Below, in pieces: positions 7,709-15,142 of a DNA stretch of 64,000 nucleotides (positions are counted from its first letter, which is position 1; each line of letters begins with the position of its first letter). The DNA is from Streptomyces aidingensis. GTDB lineage: Bacteria; Actinomycetota; Actinomycetes; Streptomycetales; Streptomycetaceae. The notes under the pieces are model-generated. The model saw only the letters and a program-made list of their open reading frames with translations. It was not told the DNA's origin and searched no databases. A program made the translations under genes and the position numbers. Where the stretch lies: contig NZ_FOLM01000014.1 of NCBI RefSeq assembly GCF_900112355.1, forward strand, positions 32,552-96,551. The letters run 5' to 3'.

Positions 7709-9007
7709 TCACATCCGGCTGCCGACGAGCAGAAACGCCACAGTGCGCCCGCTCTCCGACCAGTTGTCCGTATTCAGCTCCATCAACTGGACAAGTGCAC
7801 ACTCGGCCCGGTAGCCGCCGGCGGCCAGGGCCCGGCCGGCCGCCTCCGCCTCGTCGCGGGTCATGGCGTGGGTGACGATCCGCTGCGGGCGGCGGTCCAC
7901 GCAGGCGGTCAGGGCGCGCAGCCCGCCGCCGCCGATCCGGATCACATCCGGCTCGGGCAGCGACCGCAGCACCTGCGGGGCGGCGCCGTGCACGACCTGG
8001 AGCTGGACGCCGAGGCGGGACGCCGCCGCCTGCACCCGGGTGCAGGCGGCGGCGTCCCGGTCGACGGCGATGACCGCGGCGCCCAGCCTGGCCGCCTCGG
8101 CGGCGGTCAGTCCGTCGTCGCAGCCGACGTCCCAGAGCAGATCGCCGGTGCGCGGGCCCAGCGCGGCGAGTTGCAGGGCGCGCAGCCTGCTGTCCGGGTC
8201 CGGGGCTCCGGCGGCCGGGGCCGTGCCCGGGCCGTCCGCGCGGCTGCCCGGGCGACCGTCGGGACGGCTGTCGGGGCGGCTGTCGGGACGGAGGTCCAGG
8301 CGGAGGTCCGCGTGGACGGCGGCGGGCAGGCCCCAGCCGCGCGGGCGGTGGTCCTCGGCCGGGTCCAGGCCGGCCAGCCAGTGCTCACCGTCCGGGGCGG
8401 CGGCCGGGGCGCCGATCACCAGGATGAGGTTCGGGTCCCGCCAGCGGTGCTCGGCGACCCGGTCCGAGGTGAGCACCGTGACCCGTTCCTCGTCGGTGCC
8501 CAGCGACTCGCAGATCACAAAGGTGCGCGGCACCGGGCCCAGCAGCAGGGCGATCTCCGCCGGACCGGCCCCGGGCGCGGTGAGCACCGCCACCTTGGTG
8601 TGCGCCCGGCAGACATTGACCGCGCGGCGCAGGGTGCGGCGATGGGCGACGACCACCCGGGCGTCGTCCCAGGGCATGCCGGCCCGGGCGAAGGCCTCGG
8701 CGACCGCGGAGACGGCCGGGATGACCTCGACCTCCAGCCCGTGCCGCGGGTCGCGCAGCGCGCGCACCACGCCGAAGAAGCCCGGGTCGCCGTCGGTCAG
8801 CACCACCGCGGTGCCGCGGTGGGCGGCGATCCGTCCGGCCGCGACCGTCACACTGCCCAGCCGGACCGTTTCGACGGCGGCCGGGACCTCGGGCAGCGCC
8901 AGATGGCGGGGAGCGCCCGCCACCAGGGTGGCGGCGGCCAGTGCGGCACGTGCCGCGGGGGTGAGCGGCGAGCCGTCCCACCCGATCACGGTGACGCGGT
9001 CGGCCAT
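7709..9007 (-). CDS. cobL: Precorrin-6Y C5,15-methyltransferase (CbiE-CbiT fusion)
   Basis: The 432-residue protein matches CobL layout. The N-terminal CbiE-type tetrapyrrole methylase (about 1-215) starts with VTVIGWDG and contains the family's internal glycine-rich turns. The C-terminal CbiT-type domain (about 250-432) carries the SAM-binding DVGCDDGLTAAEAARLGA motif. Together they methylate precorrin-6Y at C5 and C15 and decarboxylate the acetate side chain. Between them lies an Arg/Pro/Asp/Ser repeat linker (RPDSRPDSRPDGRPGS) visible as tandem 12-bp DNA repeats near 8255-8300. The ATG at 9007 has GGGAGC upstream. It is probably the first gene of the corrinoid run here; other cob genes must lie elsewhere. 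Confidence 0.92.
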   Translation of the reverse strand: MADRVTVIGWDGSPLTPAARAALAAATLVAGAPRHLALPEVPAAVETVRLGSVTVAAGRIAAHRGTAVVLTDGDPGFFGVVRALRDPRHGLEVEVIPAVSAVAEAFARAGMPWDDARVVVAHRRTLRRAVNVCRAHTKVAVLTAPGAGPAEIALLLGPVPRTFVICESLGTDEERVTVLTSDRVAEHRWRDPNLILVIGAPAAAPDGEHWLAGLDPAEDHRPRGWGLPAAVHADLRLDLRPDSRPDSRPDGRPGSRADGPGTAPAAGAPDPDSRLRALQLAALGPRTGDLLWDVGCDDGLTAAEAARLGAAVIAVDRDAAACTRVQAAASRLGVQLQVVHGAAPQVLRSLPEPDVIRIGGGGLRALTACVDRRPQRIVTHAMTRDEAEAAGRALAAGGYRAECALVQLMELNTDNWSESGRTVAFLLVGSRM

Positions 9008-9066
9008 GGTCAGCGCGCTCCCACAGTTGTGTCGCCGTCAGGGCTGGCAGCCTATCGCGCCGCAGG

Positions 9067-9666
9067 TCAGTGGCCCCGGGGGGACTCCTCCAGATCCTCC
9101 GGCAGAAGGCTCCAGACGATGAGATCGCCACGGATCTCGGTCCATCCGCCGCCCGCGGTCCGGCTGCGCACGATGGAGGCGTTGCGCAGCACGCCCTCGC
9201 TGACGCAGCCCAGCTTGAGCACCACCTGCTGGGCGGCGGTGTTGGCGGCGGCGGTGCGCAGTTCCAGCCGCTCGAACTTCTGGTCGCGGAACAGCCAGTC
9301 GGCGGCGGCCAGCACCGACTCGGCCGCGTAGCCCTCGCCCCGTGCCCAGGGGGCGACCACATAGCCGGCCTCGGCGGAGCGGATGCGCCAGTCGGTGCGC
9401 CGCAGATGGACGGTGCCGACCAGGCGCTGGGTGAGGTGTTCGGTCACCGCGAACACGATGCCCCGGCCCTCGGTGCGCTCCGCGGGGGCGAGCAGGCTCA
9501 CCCACTGGCGCGCGTCGCGCAGGGTGTAGGGGGTGGGGGCGGATGTCCAGGCGGCGGTGAGCTCGTCGTTCATCATGTCGATGAGCTCCGGGACATGCAC
9601 TTCCTCGAACGGGCCCAGCACCAGTCTCTCGGTGGTGATGGTGACGTCGGGGAAGGTGGGTGTCAT
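9067..9666 (-). CDS. GNAT-family N-acetyltransferase, RimJ/RimL-like
   Basis: This 199-residue protein has the Acetyltransf_3 pattern: ITTERLVLGPF at the N-terminus, the acetyl-CoA loop region PWARGEGYAAESVLAAADW, and the terminal NTAAQQVVLKLGCVSEG motif typical of RimJ/RimL enzymes. These acetylate protein N-termini or small amines with acetyl-CoA in the cytoplasm; the substrate is unknown. The ATG at 9666 is preceded by GGAG at 9 nt, better than the in-frame start 12 codons upstream. It ends 59 bp before cobL and could be cotranscribed with it. Confidence 0.85.
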   Translation of the reverse strand: MTPTFPDVTITTERLVLGPFEEVHVPELIDMMNDELTAAWTSAPTPYTLRDARQWVSLLAPAERTEGRGIVFAVTEHLTQRLVGTVHLRRTDWRIRSAEAGYVVAPWARGEGYAAESVLAAADWLFRDQKFERLELRTAAANTAAQQVVLKLGCVSEGVLRNASIVRSRTAGGGWTEIRGDLIVWSLLPEDLEESPRGH

Positions 9667-9860
9667 TGCGCCGCTCCATGCGTGGGGTCCGGGGGACAGC
9701 ATGCAGCATGTGCGCCCGGATGTGCAGCGCCGGGGTCCCTGCCGCGTCTCCTCGCCCGCTCACGGTACCCCCGGGACGCTGCCCCGGACCTGCCCCCGGT
9801 CCGGCCACCGCGGCGGGGCGGGGCGGCACGGGCGGTTCCGGACGGTCCGCCGCCGCCCAG

Positions 9861-9866
9861 TAGAGT
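9861..9866 (+). promoter_or_regulatory. -10 element for a probably leaderless membrane gene
   Basis: TAGAGT fits the -10 consensus and ends 7 nt before the ATG at 9874, so transcription would start at or next to the A of ATG. A possible -35 (TTCCGG, 9836-9841) sits 19 bp upstream. There is no Shine-Dalgarno sequence, which supports leaderless translation. Confidence 0.55.
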
Positions 9867-9873
9867 CGGCCGC

Positions 9874-10245
9874 ATGCTCACCCCTCTGACCGTCGCGCTG
9901 GCCGTGACGGCCCTGCTGCTGGCGGCCTGGTGCGGCCTGGCCGCCCTGCGCGGCCAGCCGACCAAGGACTGGCACTTCGGCGGCATGGCGGTGGTGTCGC
10001 TGCTGGCGGTCGGGCAGCTCGTGATCGGCGTGGTGCTGCTGGCGCGCGGCGAACGGCCGGCCGGGGACACCACGGCGGTGCTGGTCTCCTACCTGCTGAC
10101 GGTGGCGTTGTGCGTGCCGGTGACGGGTCTGGTCTCGCTGGGCGAGCGGACCCGGTGGGGCTCGGCGACGGTGGCGGTGGGCGCGCTGACGGTGCCCGCG
10201 CTCCAGCTGCGGCTGCACGACATCTGGGGAGGCGGTCTTGGCTGA
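9874..10245 (+). CDS. Four-helix integral membrane protein (123 aa), unknown
   Basis: The 123 residues form four hydrophobic helices: TPLTVALAVTALLLAAWCGL, the region FGGMAVVSLLAVGQLVIGVVLL, AVLVSYLLTVALCVPVTGLV and a shorter ATVAVGALTVPALQL. No catalytic motif is visible. The ATG at 9874 lacks a ribosome binding site and appears leaderless. Its stop overlaps the TTG start of the next gene by 8 bp, so the two small membrane proteins are made together and may form a complex. I do not recognise the family. Confidence 0.75.
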   Translation: MLTPLTVALAVTALLLAAWCGLAALRGQPTKDWHFGGMAVVSLLAVGQLVIGVVLLARGERPAGDTTAVLVSYLLTVALCVPVTGLVSLGERTRWGSATVAVGALTVPALQLRLHDIWGGGLG

Positions 10246-10678
10246 CGCGCCCACTGCGGAGGAGCACCGCGGCACCGGACGGCGGCGGCTGGCGTCCGGC
10301 CCCGGGCTGCTGCTGGTCACCGTCTACGCCATCATCACCGTCGGGGCGTTGTCGCGGTCGCTCTACCAGCTCACCACGCGCCTGGACCAGGCCCCGCTGG
10401 CCTACTCGCTCTCGGCGGTGGCCGCGGTGGTGTACGTGCTGATCACGGCGGCGCTGGTACGGGGCGGCGAGAACGCCCGCCGGCTGGCCCTCGGCGCCTG
10501 CGTGGCGGAGCTGGCGGGCGTTCTCACCGTCGGCACCTGGACGGTGCTCGACCCCTCGGCCTTCCCCGACACCACGGTGTGGTCGGGCTACGGCATGGGT
10601 TATCTGTTCATTCCGGTAGTCCTGCCGGTGACCGGGCTGTTGTGGCTCCGCGGTTCCCGGCAGGGCCGCCGGCCCTGA
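10238..10678 (+). CDS. Integral membrane protein (146 aa), partner of the preceding gene
   Basis: The 146-residue protein begins with a short polar N-terminus and has four hydrophobic segments (GLLLVTVYAIITVGAL, PLAYSLSAVAAVVYVLITAA, LALGACVAELAGVLTVGTW, MGYLFIPVVLPVTGLLWL). The start is TTG at 10238, with a strong GGGGAGG site 6 nt upstream, and overlaps the end of the preceding membrane gene by 8 bp, implying translational coupling. No enzymatic motif is seen. It ends 31 bp before the convergent GNAT gene. Confidence 0.78.
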   Translation: MADAPTAEEHRGTGRRRLASGPGLLLVTVYAIITVGALSRSLYQLTTRLDQAPLAYSLSAVAAVVYVLITAALVRGGENARRLALGACVAELAGVLTVGTWTVLDPSAFPDTTVWSGYGMGYLFIPVVLPVTGLLWLRGSRQGRRP

Positions 10679-10709
10679 CTGGCGGGGCGGGGACGCCGGC
10701 CGGGCGGCC

Positions 10710-11240
10710 TCAGGCGCTGGCGGCCAGCTCCCCGGCGGCGACATTGCCCCCGGTGGTCCCGGCGCCGGACTGCTTCTCCAGGGTGACCAGACTGAGGGCC
10801 GCGGAGACCTGCTCGGTGGCGACGGGCACATAGCCCATCTTGCGGTAGAGACGGAGATTGCCCTCGCTGCGGTGCCCGGTGAACAGGCGGTAGCGGCTGG
10901 CGGCCCGTTCGCCGGCCAGCAGCTCCTCCAGCGCGGCCAGCAGCCGGCTGCCCAGCCCGTGGCGCTGCATGCGGGGGTGGACGATCAGCTTGGAGATGGC
11001 GGCGGTGCCATGCTCGTCGACGCGGCCCCGTACGGACCCCACGACCTCGTCCCCGAGGCGTGCCACCAGCACACAGCCGTCGGAGAGTTCGGCGCGGAGT
11101 TCGTCCAGGCTCTGGGTGAGCGGTTCGAGGCGGTAGTTGTTGTAGAGCTCGGCCTCCGACTGGTAGCAGAGGTACTGCAGCTTCAGGATGTGCTCGGCGT
11201 CCTGTTCGGTGGCCGGTCCGATCGTGACGCTCATGCCCAT
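10710..11240 (-). CDS. GNAT-family N-acetyltransferase
   Basis: The 176-residue protein is a classical GNAT: a substrate half (ILKLQYLCYQSEAELY), beta strands DGCVLVARLGDEVVGSVRG and AAISKLIVHP, and the acetyl-CoA-binding loop RMQRHGLGSRLLAALEE, followed by LYRKMGY. The ATG at 11240 has AGGAGG 8 nt upstream; a second ATG two codons later is possible. The substrate is unknown. It is convergent with the membrane protein pair and divergent from nothing close. Confidence 0.85.
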   Translation of the reverse strand: MGMSVTIGPATEQDAEHILKLQYLCYQSEAELYNNYRLEPLTQSLDELRAELSDGCVLVARLGDEVVGSVRGRVDEHGTAAISKLIVHPRMQRHGLGSRLLAALEELLAGERAASRYRLFTGHRSEGNLRLYRKMGYVPVATEQVSAALSLVTLEKQSGAGTTGGNVAAGELAASA

Positions 11241-11430
11241 GGCGCACGCCTCCTCACGGGGATGGGGCCGGGCGCGCCATGCTGAGGGTGGTGCGCGTCC
11301 GGCCGTCTGGTGCCCTGCCGGCACAGGCGTGGGTCGGCCCGTGCCAGATGCATTCTGTCCGGACGTTCCACGCCGCGGAACTCACAAACGCGAAGTCGCC
11401 TGTGAGATTTCCGACTCCGCAGCGTGCGCG

Positions 11431-11462
11431 GCCGCCCCCGGAGGGCAGCTTCCGGGGGCGGC
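11431..11462. terminator. Hairpin downstream of the glycerophosphodiesterase gene
   Basis: A perfect 12-bp stem (GCCGCCCCCGGA with its complement) encloses an 8-nt loop, 51 bp past the stop of the minus-strand gene. The remaining spacer (11241-11430) contains the likely promoter of the GNAT gene but no clear hexamer pair. Confidence 0.75.
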
Positions 11463-11512
11463 GGCAGGAGGCGGCGGGGCCGCAGCGGCCCGCGCCGGAG
11501 GTGAGCGGCGGA

Positions 11513-12760
11513 TCAGGACCCGGTGGCCGCCCGGAAGTCGGCGGCGGCCAGCAGCGCGGTGTCCGGGTTGTCGGTGAAGATCCCGTCGATTCCCTGGTCG
11601 AACCAGGTCCGCAGGGCACCGAAGACGTCTCCGTAGCCGTCCGGGTCGGTGCCGCGGCGGTACTCGGCGGGCAGGAAGCGGTTCTCGTTGCGGGCCGTGT
11701 AGGGGTGCAGGAGCAGGCCCGCGGCATGCGCGTCGGCGACCAGGGTGGTGGGCGCGCCCAGGGTGCCGTCCTGGTTGCGGGGGATGATCAGGTCCAGCAG
11801 CGGCCCGATGCCCTGGGCGTAACCGGCGATCTCGGCCAGGCCCGCGGGGGTGACCAGATCGGCCACGGTGCGCGGGTCGCCGGTGGTCTGGAAGTCGAAG
11901 GGCCGGTCGTCCGGGGTCCAGAGCAGCACCACGCGCGCGGTGTCCACCAGGCGGGACATCCGCTCCATGCTGGTGGGCTCGAACGACTGGAGGAAGACCG
12001 GGGAGTGCCTGCGGTGCAGACCGTACTTGCGGAGCAGGCGGGCCAGTTCCTCCTCCAGCGGCACGCCGGCGGAGCGGAAGTAGGTCGGGTGCTTGGTCTC
12101 CGCGTGCAGCCAGACCGGGCGGCCCCGGCGGCGGCCCTGCTCACGGGCCCAGACCAGCACCTCCTCGAAGGAGGGCACGGTCCAGCGGCCGTTGTAGAGG
12201 GTGTTGTGCGGGCGGATGTCCGGGATGCGCTCGACGGCGCGCAGCGTCTTCAGCTCGGCCAGCGTGAAGTCCTCGGTGAACCAGCCGGTGATCTCGGTGC
12301 CGTCCACGGTCTTGGTGGTGCGGCGGGACGCGAACTCCGGGTGGTCGGCGACATCGGTGGTGCCGCCGATCTCGTTCTCGTGGCGGCAGACCAGCTTGCC
12401 GTCCTTGGTGGGGACCAGGTCCTGTTCGATGACGTCCGCGCCCATGTCCAGGGCGAGCTGGTAGGAGCCCAGGGTGTGCTCCGGACGGTAGCCGGAGGCG
12501 CCGCGGTGGGCGATCACCGCGGGCACGGGCAGTGCGCCGCGGCCGCGGCCCCGGCCCCCGTGTCCGGAGCCGCCGCGGCGGCCGGTGGCGTGGGCCGGGC
12601 CGGCCGAGGCGGCCAGTACGGCCGCCGCTCCGGCGCCGGCCGCGGCTGCCGCGCCGAGCACCGCGCGGCGGCCCGGCGAGCCGGTTCCCGGCTCCGTCAC
12701 CGCCCCGGTGTTCCGCTCCGTCTCCCCTGCCCCGGATGCTGCCCGCTGCTTCGCTGCCAT
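11513..12760 (-). CDS. glpQ1: Secreted glycerophosphodiester phosphodiesterase, Tat signal
   Basis: The 415-residue protein carries a twin-arginine-type signal (SPGRRAVLGAAAAAG, about residues 28-42, with a hydrophobic core and an AHA cleavage region near residue 58). The GDPD domain then starts with IAHRGASGYRPEHT, containing the catalytic His-Arg-Gly and Glu-His pair, followed by EQDLVPTKDGKLVCRHE. It closes with TDNPDTALL. It should hydrolyse glycerophosphodiesters outside the cell to glycerol 3-phosphate and alcohol, supplying phosphate and carbon. A Gly/Arg/His-rich linker separates signal and domain. The ATG at 12760 has AGGAG 5 nt upstream. GlpQ1 homologues in Streptomyces are under PhoP control, but I see no convincing PHO box here. 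Confidence 0.9.
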   Translation of the reverse strand: MAAKQRAASGAGETERNTGAVTEPGTGSPGRRAVLGAAAAAGAGAAAVLAASAGPAHATGRRGGSGHGGRGRGRGALPVPAVIAHRGASGYRPEHTLGSYQLALDMGADVIEQDLVPTKDGKLVCRHENEIGGTTDVADHPEFASRRTTKTVDGTEITGWFTEDFTLAELKTLRAVERIPDIRPHNTLYNGRWTVPSFEEVLVWAREQGRRRGRPVWLHAETKHPTYFRSAGVPLEEELARLLRKYGLHRRHSPVFLQSFEPTSMERMSRLVDTARVVLLWTPDDRPFDFQTTGDPRTVADLVTPAGLAEIAGYAQGIGPLLDLIIPRNQDGTLGAPTTLVADAHAAGLLLHPYTARNENRFLPAEYRRGTDPDGYGDVFGALRTWFDQGIDGIFTDNPDTALLAAADFRAATGS

Positions 12761-13017
12761 GCGTGCTCCTGAGATGGTGGCTCCGTTCTGGGTGCGGACC
12801 GATGCTAGGAGCAGGCGATGATCCGGCCGGGGTCCTGCGGGCGAACAGTGGCCGAAGAGGGCACGACGCGCGTCCGGCCGCCCGGGGCGGCGGCTGCGGC
12901 ACGGGCCGGACGTACGCCTGTCCGGCGCGGTACACCGGCTGTGCGGCCCACCGGAGTGCGCGATAGTGTCCTGAGCTGCGCGATGAGTGCGCGGCTTGTC
13001 TCGACCGGAGGGGTCCG

Positions 13018-13707
13018 TTGTCCTTTCAGCTTCTGAAGCTCATTCTCGGACCGCTGCTGAGGCTGCTGTTCCGGCCCCGGGTGGAGGGCGCGGGCAACAT
13101 TCCCGGCACGGGGCCGGTGATCCTGGCGGGCAACCATCTGACCTTCATCGACTCGATGATCCTGCCGCTGGTGTCCGGGCGGCGGGTGTTCTTCATCGGC
13201 AAGGACGAATATGTGCGCGGCCGGGGCCCGAAGGGCCGGCTGATGGCCTGGTTCTTCACCGCGGTCGGCATGATCCCGGTGGACCGGGACGGCGGGCACG
13301 GCGGGGTGGCCGCGCTGCTGACCGGACGCCGGGTGCTGGAGGAGGGCAGGGTCTTCGGGATCTACCCCGAGGGCACCCGCTCCCCGGACGGGCGGCTGTA
13401 CCGGGGCCGGACCGGTATCGCCCGGCTGACGCTGATGACCGGGGCGCCGGTGGTGCCGTTCGCCATGATCGGCACCGACCGGGTGCAGCCGGGCGGGGCC
13501 GGGCTGCCGCGGCTCGGGCGCGGGCGGCGCATCCGGGTGCGGTTCGGCCGGCCGCTGGACTTCTCGCGCTACGACGGCATGGACCGGGACCGCTATGTGC
13601 TGCGGGCGATCACCGATGAGGTGATGACCGAGGTGATGCGGCTCTCCGGCCAGGAGTACGTGGACATGTACGCCACCAAGGCGAAGACGGTCCGCACCGC
13701 GGCGTGA
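13018..13707 (+). CDS. 1-acyl-sn-glycerol-3-phosphate acyltransferase (PlsC family)
   Basis: The protein has 229 residues. A membrane-associated N-terminus (LLKLILGPLLRLLF) precedes the acyltransferase motifs: block I NHLTFID (HX4D with catalytic His and Asp), block II around the FFIGKDE strand, and block III FGIYPEGTRSPDG (EGTRS binds glycerol phosphate). It should transfer an acyl chain to lysophosphatidic acid at the inner membrane face, though other lysophospholipid acceptors are possible. The TTG start at 13018 is supported by CCGGAGGGG 5-6 nt upstream. Its neighbours do not form an obvious operon with it. Confidence 0.9.
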   Translation: MSFQLLKLILGPLLRLLFRPRVEGAGNIPGTGPVILAGNHLTFIDSMILPLVSGRRVFFIGKDEYVRGRGPKGRLMAWFFTAVGMIPVDRDGGHGGVAALLTGRRVLEEGRVFGIYPEGTRSPDGRLYRGRTGIARLTLMTGAPVVPFAMIGTDRVQPGGAGLPRLGRGRRIRVRFGRPLDFSRYDGMDRDRYVLRAITDEVMTEVMRLSGQEYVDMYATKAKTVRTAA

Positions 13708-13708
13708 T

Positions 13709-13726
13709 CCCGCGGAGCCCCGCGGG
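13709..13726 (+). terminator. Hairpin immediately after plsC
   Basis: CCCGCGG-AGCC-CCGCGGG begins 1 bp after the stop codon. The remaining spacer to 14000 holds a TACGAT hexamer (13943-13948), a candidate -10 for the oxidoreductase gene, without a visible -35. Confidence 0.6.
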
Positions 13727-14000
13727 CCGGGGGCGGGGTCAGTCCCCGCCCCGGGGCCCGGGCCGGACGGCGGCGCGGGGCGCGGCGGCGGCCGTCCCGG
13801 TCTGGTGGGCGGCGGCGCGGCCGGGCCGCCGGGGCGCCGTGGTGGTGCGGAGGCTCCGGGGCCGGGCACCGGCCAGGTGATCGGGAAGCCGGGCGGCCGG
13901 GGGCCGTCCCGACCCGGCTCCGCCCCGCCGGCCTGCGGTGTTTACGATGAGCGGGACCGTCCGGCGGTGCCGCCGGTCGCAGCCCCGAGCGAGGAGTCCC

Positions 14001-15014
14001 ATGCCGGCCACCGAGTCCGAGACCGCGCCCGCCCCGATCCGCTGGGGCATCCTGTCCACCGGAGGGATCGCCGAGAAGTTCACCCAGGATCTCGCCACCA
14101 TGCCCGATGCCGAGGTGGTGGCCGTCGGCTCCCGCACCCTGGAGTCCGCCACCGCCTTCGCCGAGCGGCACGCCGTCCCCCGGGCCTACGGAAGCTGGCC
14201 GGAGCTGGCCGCCGACCGGGAGCTGGACGTGGTCTATGTGGCCACCCCGCAGACCGGCCATGCCGCCGCCACCCGGCTGTTCCTCCAGGCGGGCGTGCCG
14301 GTGCTGTGCGAGAAGCCGTTCACCCTCTCCGAGGCCGAGGCCCGGCCGCTGGTGGAACTGGCCCGGGAACGCAAGGTCTTCCTGATGGAGGCCATGTGGA
14401 CCTACTGCAATCCGGTGATCCGCACCATGACGGAGCTGATCGCGGACGGCGCCATCGGCGAGGTGCGAGCGGTGCACGCCGACTTCGGTCTGCCCGGCCC
14501 GTTCCCGCCCGGCCACCGGCTGCTGGATCCGGCGCGCGGCGGCGGCGCCCTGCTGGACCTGGGCGTCTACCCGGTGTCCCTGGCCCATCTGGTGCTGGGT
14601 GAGCCCGAGTCGGTGAGCGCCCACGGCCGTCTGGAGGGCGGTGTGGATGTCAACACCGGGATGCTGCTGGGCTACGGCTCCGGTGCGGTGGCCGCGCTGA
14701 CGTGTTCCCTCTACGCCGACACCCCGCTGCGTGCGGCGGTGACCGGAACGGCCGGGCGGATCGAGTTCCCGCGCGGCTTCTTCTTCCCCGAGGAGTTCGT
14801 GCTGCACCGGCCGGACCGCGAGCCGGAGGAGTTCAGCGGCTACCGTCCGGGCCGCACCTTTGTGCACCAGGCGGCCGAGGTGATGCGGGCGCTGCGGGCC
14901 GGGGAGAAGGAGTCGCCGCTGGTGCCGCTGGAGGGCAGCCTGGCCGTGATGCGCACCCTGGACCGGGTGCGGGACGCCATCGGCCTGCGCTTCCCGGGCG
15001 AGGACGCCCGGTAG
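14001..15014 (+). CDS. Gfo/Idh/MocA-family NAD(P)-dependent oxidoreductase
   Basis: The 337-residue protein has an N-terminal Rossmann domain (IRWGILSTGGIAEKFTQDL, about 12-30), the signature CEKPFTL with the conserved Lys near residue 105, and a C-terminal alpha/beta domain (GGGALLDLGVYPVSLAHLVLG). Members oxidise sugars, inositols or dihydrodiols; the closest architecture is the trans-dihydrodiol/glucose-fructose oxidoreductase type, but the substrate cannot be told. The ATG at 14001 is preceded by GAGGAG at 5 nt, so the longer in-frame start at 13938 was rejected. It converges on argH, from which it is separated by a very strong hairpin. Confidence 0.88.
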   Translation: MPATESETAPAPIRWGILSTGGIAEKFTQDLATMPDAEVVAVGSRTLESATAFAERHAVPRAYGSWPELAADRELDVVYVATPQTGHAAATRLFLQAGVPVLCEKPFTLSEAEARPLVELARERKVFLMEAMWTYCNPVIRTMTELIADGAIGEVRAVHADFGLPGPFPPGHRLLDPARGGGALLDLGVYPVSLAHLVLGEPESVSAHGRLEGGVDVNTGMLLGYGSGAVAALTCSLYADTPLRAAVTGTAGRIEFPRGFFFPEEFVLHRPDREPEEFSGYRPGRTFVHQAAEVMRALRAGEKESPLVPLEGSLAVMRTLDRVRDAIGLRFPGEDAR

Positions 15015-15068
15015 GCATCTCACGTCCCGTTCCGTCGGCGGCCGGGAACGGCCCGGCGGGAAGACCGG

Positions 15069-15117
15069 CCGGAAGGGGGCGGTGGGCGGGGATTCCCCGC
15101 CCACCGCCCCCTTCCGG
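15069..15117. terminator. 23-bp perfect bidirectional terminator hairpin
   Basis: The arms 15069-15091 and 15095-15117 are perfectly complementary over 23 bp around an ATT loop. It lies between the convergent oxidoreductase and argH stop codons and should stop both transcripts. No U-tract follows on either side. Confidence 0.9.
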
Positions 15118-15142
15118 GTGTCCCGCGCCTCCGCCCGGCGGG

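Noticed and set aside
12761..13017. PHO box in front of the glycerophosphodiesterase gene
   Set aside because: Expected from knowledge of glpQ1, but I see only a single weak GTTCGCC-like heptamer and no 11-bp direct repeats.
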